Assembly (NCBI RefSeq): GCF_001907195.1
Contig: NZ_LVWA01000007.1
Span: 62,001-126,000, forward strand
Direction: 5' to 3'
DNA: 64,000 nt
Source of the DNA: Pontibacter flavimaris
GTDB taxonomy: Bacteria > Bacteroidota > Bacteroidia > Cytophagales > Hymenobacteraceae
Part shown: positions 24,988 through 32,691 of the stretch, in pieces
Numbering within the stretch: the first letter of the stretch is position 1
Layout: each line of letters starts with the position of its first letter
Notes under the pieces: generated by a model
Seen by the model: only the letters and a program-made list of their open reading frames with translations
Databases searched by the model: none
What the model was told of the DNA's origin: nothing
Position numbers and translations under genes: made by a program

Positions 24988-26337
24988 CTATTTACCTGCA
25001 GCTGACGAGGTAGCCGTAGTAGGCACTTGCTGCTGCTGGTTTTTATACTTGTTCTCGAACTTCTCGTAGAGGTACTTCTGCTTGTTGTTCAGGTCCACCT
25101 GGCGGCCCTGAATAAAGGCGTGCGTTACGTTGTTGGTGCGCATGTCTAGCAGATCGCCGGAGGATACCACCAGTGTCGCATCCTTGCCTACCTCCACAGA
25201 ACCGGCCTGCTTATCGATACCCAGGATCTTAGCCGTGTTCAGCGTAACCGCCGCCAGCGCCTGCTCTTTGTCCAGGCCGTAGGCCGCGGCCGTGCCGGCA
25301 ATAAATGGCAGGTTACGCGTACCGTGGATGCTCAGGTCATAATCCAGCGCAAACGGGATGCCCGCCTTGTGCAGCAGGTACGGTGTTTTATAGGGCATGT
25401 CCACATCCTCCTCCGCTCTGGAAGGCAGGGCATGCACGCCGGAGTAGATCACTGAGATATTGTTCGTTTTCAGGAAATCGGCCACGGCTACGGCGTCTCG
25501 GGCTCCTACTACCACGATCTCCTTCACCCCTTGCTGCTTTGCGAAGTTCACGCCTTCGATGATCTCCTTGCCATAGTTAGCATGAATGTACAGTTTCCGG
25601 GAGCCATCGAACAGGCCCGTCATAGCGGCCAGTTTCAGGTTCAGGTTGTCATGCTTTCCGGCGGAGTACACGGCCGCATCACGGAACAGCTTCTCCAGCT
25701 CCAGGATCGTTTTCTCACGCTCCCCGGCCATACGCTTCAGGCGCTCGTCTGCCTCCTTGTTACCTGTTTCCACCAGCATGTAAGGCCAGTTCAGGTGCAA
25801 CCCCTCGTCGGCTTTCACAATGGCGTCTTCCCAGTTCCAGGCATCCAGCTGCACGATGGAGGAAGTACCGGAAATCGTGCCGCCGATCGGTGTCAGCTGC
25901 GTCATCAGCACGCCGTTGGCGCGCACCGTCGGGATAATGTCCGAGTCCGTGTTGTAGGCGATCACGGAGCGCACATTCGGGTTCATGTCGCCGATCTCAC
26001 GCCAGTCGATAGTCGCCTTCACACTCTCCACCTCGTTGAGGCCCAGGGTGGCGTTTGGCTGGATCAGGCCCGGGTAAATGTGCTGCCCTGTCACGTCCAC
26101 CACCTGGTAGCCGCTCAGGTTTGCGCCGCTCTGCGGACCGGCATACGTAATTTTCCCGTTGTCGAAGCCTACGGCGGCGTTCTCTACCACCTGTCCGTTG
26201 CCAATGTGCAGGGTCGCGCCCTTCAGCAGCACTGGTTTGCTTTGCTTGGGCGCCGGGGCGGGCACCTGCGCCATGACCGGCACCGCGAAGAGCATCGCCA
26301 CCAAAGCAGAAATATATCTTTTATGAATCTTCATCAT
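24988..26337 (-). CDS. Secreted amidohydrolase-fold protein lacking metal ligands
   Basis: 449 residues with a signal peptide (RYISALVAMLFAVPVMAQ). The architecture is that of imidazolonepropionase-like amidohydrolases: an N-terminal beta-sandwich (ATLHIGNGQVVENAAVGFDNGKITYAG) and a C-terminal GIDKQAGSVEVGKDATLVV block. The usual PGLIDxHxH metal site reads PGLIQPNATLG, and the late Ser-Asp metal region reads ALDYDLSIHG. It therefore probably does not bind the normal zinc pair. It is encoded 97 bases downstream of a double-domain relative, suggesting a heteromeric partner or a scaffold. The C terminus is Gln-rich. Confidence 0.82.
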   Translation of the reverse strand: MMKIHKRYISALVAMLFAVPVMAQVPAPAPKQSKPVLLKGATLHIGNGQVVENAAVGFDNGKITYAGPQSGANLSGYQVVDVTGQHIYPGLIQPNATLGLNEVESVKATIDWREIGDMNPNVRSVIAYNTDSDIIPTVRANGVLMTQLTPIGGTISGTSSIVQLDAWNWEDAIVKADEGLHLNWPYMLVETGNKEADERLKRMAGEREKTILELEKLFRDAAVYSAGKHDNLNLKLAAMTGLFDGSRKLYIHANYGKEIIEGVNFAKQQGVKEIVVVGARDAVAVADFLKTNNISVIYSGVHALPSRAEEDVDMPYKTPYLLHKAGIPFALDYDLSIHGTRNLPFIAGTAAAYGLDKEQALAAVTLNTAKILGIDKQAGSVEVGKDATLVVSSGDLLDMRTNNVTHAFIQGRQVDLNNKQKYLYEKFENKYKNQQQQVPTTATSSAAGK

Positions 26338-26371
26338 CTGAATTATTGAATTGCTGGATTTATTTGATTGA

Positions 26372-26422
26372 TGATTGCTAATTGTTGATTGTTTCTAATT
26401 CGAAAACAACAATTAGCAATCA
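26372..26422. other. Dyad between the two amidohydrolase genes
   Basis: TGATTGCTAATTGTTG (26372-26387) and CAACAATTAGCAATCA (26407-26422) form a perfect 16-bp inverted repeat with a 19-base loop, AT-rich and without a T-run. It may stabilise or process the dicistronic message. Confidence 0.55.
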
Positions 26423-26434
26423 ACAACTAACAAT

Positions 26435-29400
26435 TTAATAGGCAAAGTATGACTCCTCCTCGCTGTGCTGCACGTCCTCGCAATGAACCACGTGTGCTTT
26501 TCTGCTTCGGGGAGCCTGTGTTTTAGCGCCGTTGCCCTTCTCGTGCAGCATCTTCTGCACCAGGCGCATGCGCTCTTTCTCCAGTTCCTCACGCAGTTGC
26601 TCGTCGCGCTCCACATCGTAGTAGGCAATGCCATCCACAAAAGTCTTCAGCGGCTTGGCGTAGATAGAGAGCGGATGCTCGTTCCACAGCACGATGTCGG
26701 CGTCCTTTCCGGCCTTCAGGCTTCCCATTCTGTCGTCGAGGTGCAGGAGTTTGGCCGGGTTCAGGGTCACCATTTTCAGGGCGTCCTCTTCGCTCATGCC
26801 GGTATACTTCACGCTCTTGGCTGCTTCCTGGTTCAGGCGACGGGCCATCTCCGCGTCGTCGGAGTTGATGGCTGTCACCACGCCCAGTTGGTTCATGATG
26901 CCGGCGTTCTGCGGAATCGCGTCTTTCACCTCCATCTTATAGGCCCACCAGTCCGCGAAGGTAGAGCCGCCAATGCCGCGCTCCTTCATCTTGTCTGCCA
27001 CTTTGTAGCCTTCCAGGATGTGCGTGAACGTGTTCACCTTAAAGCCCATCTCGTCGGCCACGTTCATCAGCATGTTGATCTCAGACTGCACGTACGAGTG
27101 GCAGGTGATAAAGCGCTTGTCGTTGAGGATCTCCACCAGCGTCTCCAGTTCCAGGTCGCGGCGCGGGGCCACGGCTTTGGACTTCTGCTTTTTAGACAGG
27201 CTGTTATAGTTTTTCCAGGTCTGCTCATACTCTTTGGCGCGCTGGAAAGCATCCACGAACACCTGCTCCACCCCCATTCTGGACTGTGGGAAACGGATCG
27301 TTTGTGTGCCGCCCCAGTTCGACTGCTTCACGTTCTCGCCCAGCGCGAACTTGATGTAGCCATCGGCGTTCTCCACCAGCAGCTCATTGGCGCTCTTGCC
27401 CCAACGCAGCTTAATAATAGCTGACTGACCGCCGATCGGGTTTGCGGAGCCGTGCAGCAACTGAGAGGTAGTTACACCACCCGCCAGCTGACGGTAAATG
27501 TTGATGTCTTCCGGATCTACCACGTCGGCCATGCGTACCTCGGCGGTAACCGCCTGCGTACCTTCGTTCACGCCGTCCAGGGCAATATGCGAGTGCTCAT
27601 CAATGATACCCGGCGTTACGTGCTTGCCTGTGCCGTCCACCACTTTGGCTCCGGACTCACTCAGGTTTTTGCCTACTTTGGCGATTTTACCGTTCTTAAT
27701 CAGCACGTCGGCATTCTCCAGCTTTCCTTCCTTCTCATTCGTCCAAACAGTGGCGTTCTTGATCAGCACCGTCTCCTGCTTTGGCAATTGAGGCTGGCCA
27801 TAAGCCTGGAACGGGTAGATCATACTGCCCATGGCAATGCTTTCCTCTTTCTTCGCCTGGTCTTTCTTCGCCTTTTCGGTCATGGCTTCAGAGTAAGCTG
27901 CCACCCACTTCACAGCGGAAGCGTTTGGCAACTGGCCCTCGCCCTGTAGGTTTTTGTCAGCAACCCAGCCGCTCAGGCGAATGCTCTGCTTGCTGTCTTT
28001 GCTCTCGGCGAAAGAGATCGTCACCAGGTTTCCTTTGATGCTGATGTTGCCTTTTACCGTGTCCTTGGCAATTACCTGGAGCTCTGGCTTTTCGGCAGTG
28101 CCGGCAATCAGCAATTTACGGCCCGTGTCGTTTCCTAACTTTAAAGTATAAACGCCGCGGAAATCGGCCGGCACGTCAGCGATCTTATACTGCTCGCCCT
28201 GCACCCAGTTCTCCAGGATCACGCCATCCTCCGAGAAAAGATTGTCGGTGGTGATGATGAAGTTGGCCAGCATGCCTTTGTTCAGGCTACCTACCAGGTT
28301 TTCAGCGTTCAGGAGCTTGGCAGGTGTGGCCGTCAGGGCCTTTAAGGCCTCCTCTTCGCTCAGGCCATACTTCACGGCTTTGCGCAGGTTTGGCAAAAAG
28401 TCTTTCTTCTCTTTCAGATCATGCGCCGTGAAGGCGATGGTAACGCCGGCTTTCTGCAGCATAGCCGCGTTGGCAGGGGCCATCTCCCAGTGCTTCATGT
28501 CGTTGAGTGCCACACGACGGGCATCAAACGGGTCCTCCACGTTATAGGCGCTCGGGAAATCCAGCGACAGGATGATCGGCGCGTTGGTGGCCTTGATCTG
28601 CGGCAGCATCTGGTACTCGTCGCCGGCGCCTTTCATGATGTACTGCTTGCCGAACTCATCCCCCACCTTATCGGCGCGCAGGATGTTGAGCTTGCTGGAA
28701 GCCTCAAAAATTTGCGGGTAATTATTGGCTTGTGTAAAAGCGGCCAGGGAGATATTCTGCTCTTTCTGCGGATTCTGAGCGTTCCACTGGGCATCCAGGT
28801 ACGTCTGGCGCAGCAGGGCCACAGAGCCCATCAGCGAGTTCGGGTAATCCTGCTTCGAGGTGCCTTTCTCAAACGAGAGCGCTGCCGCGGCTCTGTCTTT
28901 CAGCACCACCTCGTTCTCGCGCTTCTCAGCCAGTGTTACGAGGGCGGCTGTACCACGGGCAATGCCGTCGCGATGCACGGCCAGCACCGTGCCGAAGCCC
29001 AGCTTGCGCAGCTCCTCCGCTTTCTTGGCGTCAACCTTAAACAGCTCCACGGCGTCCGTCTCCGGACGAATAGCCTCGTTCCAGTTAAAGGCGCCCTCTT
29101 TGGTGGACTCCATCTGCGGCGCCGCGCGCCAGCTGCGGCGCTCTGCCTTTACCTCCGGCACGCCGTAGTCGGTGAACATGTCCACCAGGCCCGGGTAAAT
29201 ATGCTTGCCCTTGGCATCCATCACCACGGCGCCGGCAGGCACTTTTACGTTCGTGCCCACGGCCTCCACTTTTCCGTCGCGGATAACCAGGGTGGCGTTG
29301 GGGATAATGGTCTTGTAATCGGTGTGAACGGTGGCGTTGGTGAAGACCACGAGTCCGGCGCGTTCGTCGTACACGCCGTTGCGCGGAAAAGTCTCCTGCG

Positions 29401-29458
29401 CCATTACACCACCTGCGCTGAATGCAAGGCAGGCTGCAATGGTTAGAATTTTCTTCAT
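26435..29458 (-). CDS. Secreted tandem amidohydrolase, one degenerate and one active-looking domain
   Basis: 1007 residues with a signal peptide (KKILTIAACLAFSAGGVMAQ). Domain 1 (about 25-480) has the fold signatures (ATLVIRDGKVEAVG, KGKHIYPGLVDM, LTATPAKLLNAENLVGSLNKGMLANFI), but the HxH site is replaced by DMFTDYG. Domain 2 (about 560-980) keeps the ligands: DEHSH with His622/His624, then TCHSYVQ, FTHILEGYK and NSDDAE, and ends SLKAGKDADIVLWNEHPLS. It resembles the secreted imidazolonepropionase/prolidase-like proteins of Bacteroidota; the substrate is unknown. The next gene encodes a ligand-less homologue. The Ala/Lys-rich C-terminal tail has no known motif. Confidence 0.85.
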   Translation of the reverse strand: MKKILTIAACLAFSAGGVMAQETFPRNGVYDERAGLVVFTNATVHTDYKTIIPNATLVIRDGKVEAVGTNVKVPAGAVVMDAKGKHIYPGLVDMFTDYGVPEVKAERRSWRAAPQMESTKEGAFNWNEAIRPETDAVELFKVDAKKAEELRKLGFGTVLAVHRDGIARGTAALVTLAEKRENEVVLKDRAAAALSFEKGTSKQDYPNSLMGSVALLRQTYLDAQWNAQNPQKEQNISLAAFTQANNYPQIFEASSKLNILRADKVGDEFGKQYIMKGAGDEYQMLPQIKATNAPIILSLDFPSAYNVEDPFDARRVALNDMKHWEMAPANAAMLQKAGVTIAFTAHDLKEKKDFLPNLRKAVKYGLSEEEALKALTATPAKLLNAENLVGSLNKGMLANFIITTDNLFSEDGVILENWVQGEQYKIADVPADFRGVYTLKLGNDTGRKLLIAGTAEKPELQVIAKDTVKGNISIKGNLVTISFAESKDSKQSIRLSGWVADKNLQGEGQLPNASAVKWVAAYSEAMTEKAKKDQAKKEESIAMGSMIYPFQAYGQPQLPKQETVLIKNATVWTNEKEGKLENADVLIKNGKIAKVGKNLSESGAKVVDGTGKHVTPGIIDEHSHIALDGVNEGTQAVTAEVRMADVVDPEDINIYRQLAGGVTTSQLLHGSANPIGGQSAIIKLRWGKSANELLVENADGYIKFALGENVKQSNWGGTQTIRFPQSRMGVEQVFVDAFQRAKEYEQTWKNYNSLSKKQKSKAVAPRRDLELETLVEILNDKRFITCHSYVQSEINMLMNVADEMGFKVNTFTHILEGYKVADKMKERGIGGSTFADWWAYKMEVKDAIPQNAGIMNQLGVVTAINSDDAEMARRLNQEAAKSVKYTGMSEEDALKMVTLNPAKLLHLDDRMGSLKAGKDADIVLWNEHPLSIYAKPLKTFVDGIAYYDVERDEQLREELEKERMRLVQKMLHEKGNGAKTQAPRSRKAHVVHCEDVQHSEEESYFAY

Positions 29459-29938
29459 TCTGTAGATGTAGGTGATAGTTTAAGGTTTAGACAAGTTTCG
29501 GCTATCAATGTAAGCATCAGGGAGATGAAATACTATATAATTGTATGGTTTTCCTGCTATACTTACCCCTGCTGCTGCATAATAGACAAGATTGCTTCCT
29601 TTGACTGCCGGGCCTGCGAAAAGCTTAATGGGGAGGGATAATTTTTGGAAATCTTCCTGATGTAGGGGTTTCTGACATGTCTGTAAACCCGTTAGCCTGC
29701 AATGCATAATTTATACCTGGGCCATACTTTTATACTTATACTTTAGCTGTAGTTTTATACTTTCTTCTGCTGTGGACATCCTTGTCTGTGTTGCTGCATT
29801 GGCGGGTCCAACCACCCCTGCCAAAGTATAACCCCTCCCCAACCCTCCCCTTTTATCGAGGGCCCCTACCCCCAGAACAGGGGAGGGAGCTTTTGCAGTA
29901 CCAAATCAAACCACCCCTACCCCTCAGAGCTGCGCTCG

Positions 29939-29965
29939 CTACCTTCGAACTCTCGTTCTCGGTAG
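29939..29965 (+). repeat. Hairpin with a 17-base conserved loop, copy 1
   Basis: CTACC and GGTAG flank the loop TTCGAACTCTCGTTCTC. The same loop occurs at 52541-52557 inside a different stem (CAAGT / ACTTG). Here the hairpin interrupts a C-rich block that is continuous in other copies. Confidence 0.75.
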
Positions 29966-30026
29966 TCCAAGGAGGGGAGTCTGTAATTGCTTTGGCTGAA
30001 GTGTAAGTCTTATAGCTGCTGGTATT

Positions 30027-30092
30027 GCGCGGACAGGTCACGATCTGTCCCTACAAGTATAAACCCACCCCTAGCCCCTCCCAAGAGGGGAA
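30027..30092 (+). repeat. Element A, copy 2
   Basis: The palindrome is degenerate here (GGACAGGTCACGATCTGTCC), followed by CTACAAGTATAAACCCACCCCT and a C/G block ending in GAGGGGAA. Compare 14676-14739 and 91-154. Confidence 0.8.
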
Positions 30093-30113
30093 TTATACTT
30101 GTCAATTTCTCCT

Positions 30114-30181
30114 GTCATCCCGAAAGAAGTGAGGGATCTAGTGAGAATTCTAAAGAGATCTCTCACTACGTTCGAGATGAC
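30114..30181. repeat. Imperfect dyad repeat around AGAATTCT
   Basis: GTCATCCCGAA...GTGAGGGATCT and AGATCTCTCAC...GTTCGAGATGAC are imperfect inverted arms around a central AGAATTCT. It is of the same type as 1-66; the half site GAGATGACAAA recurs near 54125. Confidence 0.7.
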
Positions 30182-30184
30182 AAA

Positions 30185-30432
30185 GCCGCAGCTATCGAAT
30201 CTGTTCCCAGCCTTTGGGTTGAGCGCCTATGCGAGTTTTTCCGGTGCCGAACGCTAGTGAGGCAGCCCGAGGTACGAGGGCAGGAAAAGCTCCCAGCGCG
30301 ATGCCCAAAGGCGAGGCCTCCCGGCCTTGAGGGAGCCAAAGTATAAAATGAAGCGAGACGCTTGTAAGACTGAGGATCAGCGGCAGCTAGTAAAGATAGC
30401 TTGTGTCAAAAAGAAGGAAGCAGCGGCTAAGG
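30185..30432 (+). repeat. Element B, copy 2
   Basis: Carries the same ordered blocks as 14760-14996, with the extra GAACGCTAGTGAGG segment and a GAGACGCTTG variation after the internal AAAGTATAAA. It ends at GAAGCAGCGGCTAAGG. Confidence 0.8.
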
Positions 30433-30459
30433 AAGTATAAATCAAGTATAAGCAAAGTA

Positions 30460-30521
30460 TGGCTTTCCAAGCCAGTCGGGTTGAAAACCCAACGAATAAA
30501 AGGACACGGGCTGCAAGCCCG
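30460..30521 (+). repeat. Three short variable-stem hairpins
   Basis: TGGCTT-TCC-AAGCCA (30460-30474), GGGTT-GAA-AACCC (30478-30490) and CGGGCT-GCA-AGCCCG (30507-30521). The last is followed by CGCCA. They parallel the series at 15056-15119 with different stem sequences. Confidence 0.8.
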
Positions 30522-30580
30522 CGCCAGCGGAAGTATGGGCGGCTATGAAAGTATAAATCAGCAAGTATAAAAAGGCAAAA

Positions 30581-30621
30581 GCGGACGCCCCGAAATACTC
30601 CGGGACTTTCAGCTTGCGCCA
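30581..30621 (+). repeat. Variable-stem hairpin interrupted by a second hairpin
   Basis: The AGCGGACGC ... CTTGCGCCAGGG arms of the hairpin seen intact at 15005-15022 are split by about 24 bases that contain their own CCCG/CGGG hairpin (30589-30604). Confidence 0.6.
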
Positions 30622-30724
30622 GGGAAGTATAAAGTATAACCCAAGTATAAGTATAACCTACACGGATAAGGGTGTCTGGAACAGCGGTGAGAGGAGCTTG
30701 TAGAGTGGTAACGACCTGCTAAAA

Positions 30725-30762
30725 CAAAACCGGCCGCTGCACAAGGTACAGCGGCCGGTCTT
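30725..30762 (-). terminator. Terminator of the nuo-purF transcript
   Basis: ACCGGCCGCTG (30729-30739) pairs with CAGCGGCCGGT (30749-30759). On the minus strand the stem is followed by TTTTGTTTT. Confidence 0.88.
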
Positions 30763-30788
30763 AAGTATGGATTTATACTTTATACTTC

Positions 30789-32684
30789 CTAGTAAGCCCT
30801 TCCGGACTTGTTCTCGACAAAGTTCATGAAGGCACGGTTTACCACGCCGGTACCGCCTGGTGTGGGGTAGTTGCCGGTGAAGTACCAGTCGCCTTTATGG
30901 TTCGGGCAGGCCTGGTGCAGGTCCTCGATGGTCTGGTAGATCACCTGTACCTCTGCCTTAACATCCGGCGCCTTCACGATCTCGGCAACCTTGTTCGAAA
31001 TCTCATCATGCGTGAACATGTTGTATAGCTCCTGCACGAAGTTAGTTTCTTTGAAGGCTGGCGTTCCGGCGGCGGCAAGGCATTTTTTATACGTCTCCTG
31101 CACCCTTATTACCTTGCCTCTATCCTTGAGCAGGGCCAGCAGCGCCCTGAAAGCCACAAACTCCTTCATCCGCGACATGTCGATGCCATAGCAGTCGGGG
31201 TAGCGGATCTGCGGCGCGCAGGACACGATGATGATCTTCTTGGGCTCCAGTTTGTCGAGCATCTTGATGATGCTTTTCTCCAGCGTCGTGCCGCGCACGA
31301 TCGAGTCGTCCAGCACTACCAGCGTGTCCACACCCTTCTTCACCACCTCGTAGGTAGTATCGTACACGTGCGTTACCAGGTCGTTGCGGCTGCTGTCGTC
31401 GGTGATGAAGGTACGCAGCTTGGCGTCCTTGATGACCAGTTTCTCGGCCCGCGGCTTAAACTGCAGGATCTCGTCGAGTTCCTCCTCCGTCAGCTTCTGG
31501 TTGAGTATGGCCTGCTTGCGATAGTCGCGCAGGTAGTTCTCGATGCCCTTCATCATGCCCAGCCACGAGGTTTCGGCTGTGTTGGGGATGTAGGAGAAAA
31601 CGGTGTTCTTCAGGTCGTAATTGATGGACTCCAGTATCTGCTTGCAAAGCAGCTTGCCCATGTTCTTGCGCTCGGTATAAATCTCCGGGTCGTTGCCGCG
31701 GGAGAAGTAGATGCGCTCAAAGCTGCACGAAAGCTTTTCGCGCGGCTCCACGATCTCCCTCAGTTGCGGGTTGCCGGCCTTGTCCACGATCAGGGCGTGG
31801 CCCGGGGCAATCTCCTTTATCTGGCTGTACTCAATGCCAAAAGCGGTTTTAATGGCCGGCTTCTCCGAGGCCACTACCACCACCTCGTCATCCATGTAGT
31901 AATACGCCGGACGGATGCCGTTCGGGTCGCGCATCACGAAGGAGGCGCCATAGCCCGTGAGGCCAGCCATGGCATAGCCCCCGTCAAAATCCTTGCCGGC
32001 GCGCCTGAGCACACGCTGCATGTCCAGGTTCTGCTCTATGAGTTGGGTGATCTCTTTGTTGGTGTAATCGCCTTGCTTGTAGTTGTCGAACAGCACCTGG
32101 TTCTCCTCGTCGAGGAAGTGGCCGATCTTTTCCAACACCGTGGTGGTGTCGGTCTTCTGCTTGGGGTGCTGGCCCAGCTCCAGCAGTTTCTCGAACTGCT
32201 CATCCACGTTGGTCATGTTGAAGTTGCCGGCCACGGCCAGCGAGCGGCTGCGCCAGTTGTTCTCGCGCACCATCGGGTGGCAGTTGTCCACGCTGTTTAC
32301 GCCGTGGGTGCCGTAGCGCAGGTGGCCCAGGTACACATCACCTAAAAACGGCATGTTCTCCCACACCCACTCCACATCCTCGGCCTTGTCGGGGTACTGC
32401 TCCTGCAGCGCCTTGTACTCCTTGCTGATCTTGCCAAAGATGCTGTCGATGGCGCGGGTCTTCACGGAGCGGAAGCGGCTGATGTAATCGATGCCGGGCA
32501 GGGCGTTGATCTTGATGCTGGCCACGCCCGCGCCGTCCTGGCCGCGGTTGTGCTGCTTCTGCATGAGCAGGTACAGCTTGTTGATGCCATACATCGGCGT
32601 GCCGTACTTCTTGGCGTAGTAACTAATGGGTTTGCGGAGCCTGATTAAGGCGATACCACATTCGTGCTTTATTGCGTCGCTCAT
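30789..32684 (-). CDS. purF: Amidophosphoribosyltransferase-like protein (PurF family, long form)
   Basis: 631 residues. The N-terminal glutaminase domain (class II) starts HECGIALIRL with nucleophile Cys9, then NRGQDGAGVAS and LGHLRYGTHG...NCHPM. The phosphoribosyltransferase domain has the PRPP loop VVLDDSIVRGTT near residue 460 and IIIVSCAPQIRYPDCYGID. This enzyme makes phosphoribosylamine, the first step of purine synthesis. It is about 130 residues longer than E. coli PurF, with extra sequence in the glutaminase half (WVWENMPFLGDV region) and a C-terminal extension; such long forms occur in Bacteroidota beside a standard PurF. It lies eight bases after nuoN and ends the nuo transcript. 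Confidence 0.85.
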   Translation of the reverse strand: MSDAIKHECGIALIRLRKPISYYAKKYGTPMYGINKLYLLMQKQHNRGQDGAGVASIKINALPGIDYISRFRSVKTRAIDSIFGKISKEYKALQEQYPDKAEDVEWVWENMPFLGDVYLGHLRYGTHGVNSVDNCHPMVRENNWRSRSLAVAGNFNMTNVDEQFEKLLELGQHPKQKTDTTTVLEKIGHFLDEENQVLFDNYKQGDYTNKEITQLIEQNLDMQRVLRRAGKDFDGGYAMAGLTGYGASFVMRDPNGIRPAYYYMDDEVVVVASEKPAIKTAFGIEYSQIKEIAPGHALIVDKAGNPQLREIVEPREKLSCSFERIYFSRGNDPEIYTERKNMGKLLCKQILESINYDLKNTVFSYIPNTAETSWLGMMKGIENYLRDYRKQAILNQKLTEEELDEILQFKPRAEKLVIKDAKLRTFITDDSSRNDLVTHVYDTTYEVVKKGVDTLVVLDDSIVRGTTLEKSIIKMLDKLEPKKIIIVSCAPQIRYPDCYGIDMSRMKEFVAFRALLALLKDRGKVIRVQETYKKCLAAAGTPAFKETNFVQELYNMFTHDEISNKVAEIVKAPDVKAEVQVIYQTIEDLHQACPNHKGDWYFTGNYPTPGGTGVVNRAFMNFVENKSGRAY

Positions 32685-32691
32685 GAGTGCT

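Larger units (their letters stand above)
29459..30788. repeat. Intergenic repeat cluster 2, densest AAGTAT region
   Basis: 1330 bases without a supported gene. I count about 22 AAGTAT/ATACTT hexamers, including runs at 29723-29763, 30432-30460, 30547-30570 and 30625-30660. It also holds two C/G-rich dyad blocks near 29840-29980, element A (30027-30092), the dyad repeat 30114-30181, element B (30185-30432), short hairpins and the purF terminator. Short frames here are accidental. Confidence 0.75.

Noticed and set aside
28421-29446. 341-codon plus-strand frame over the tandem amidohydrolase
   Set aside because: Same reason: antisense shadow of clear motifs on the minus strand.
31368-32345. 325-codon frame antisense to the purF-like gene
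   Set aside because: Shadow of a well supported gene; composition is biased and there is no start context or domain.
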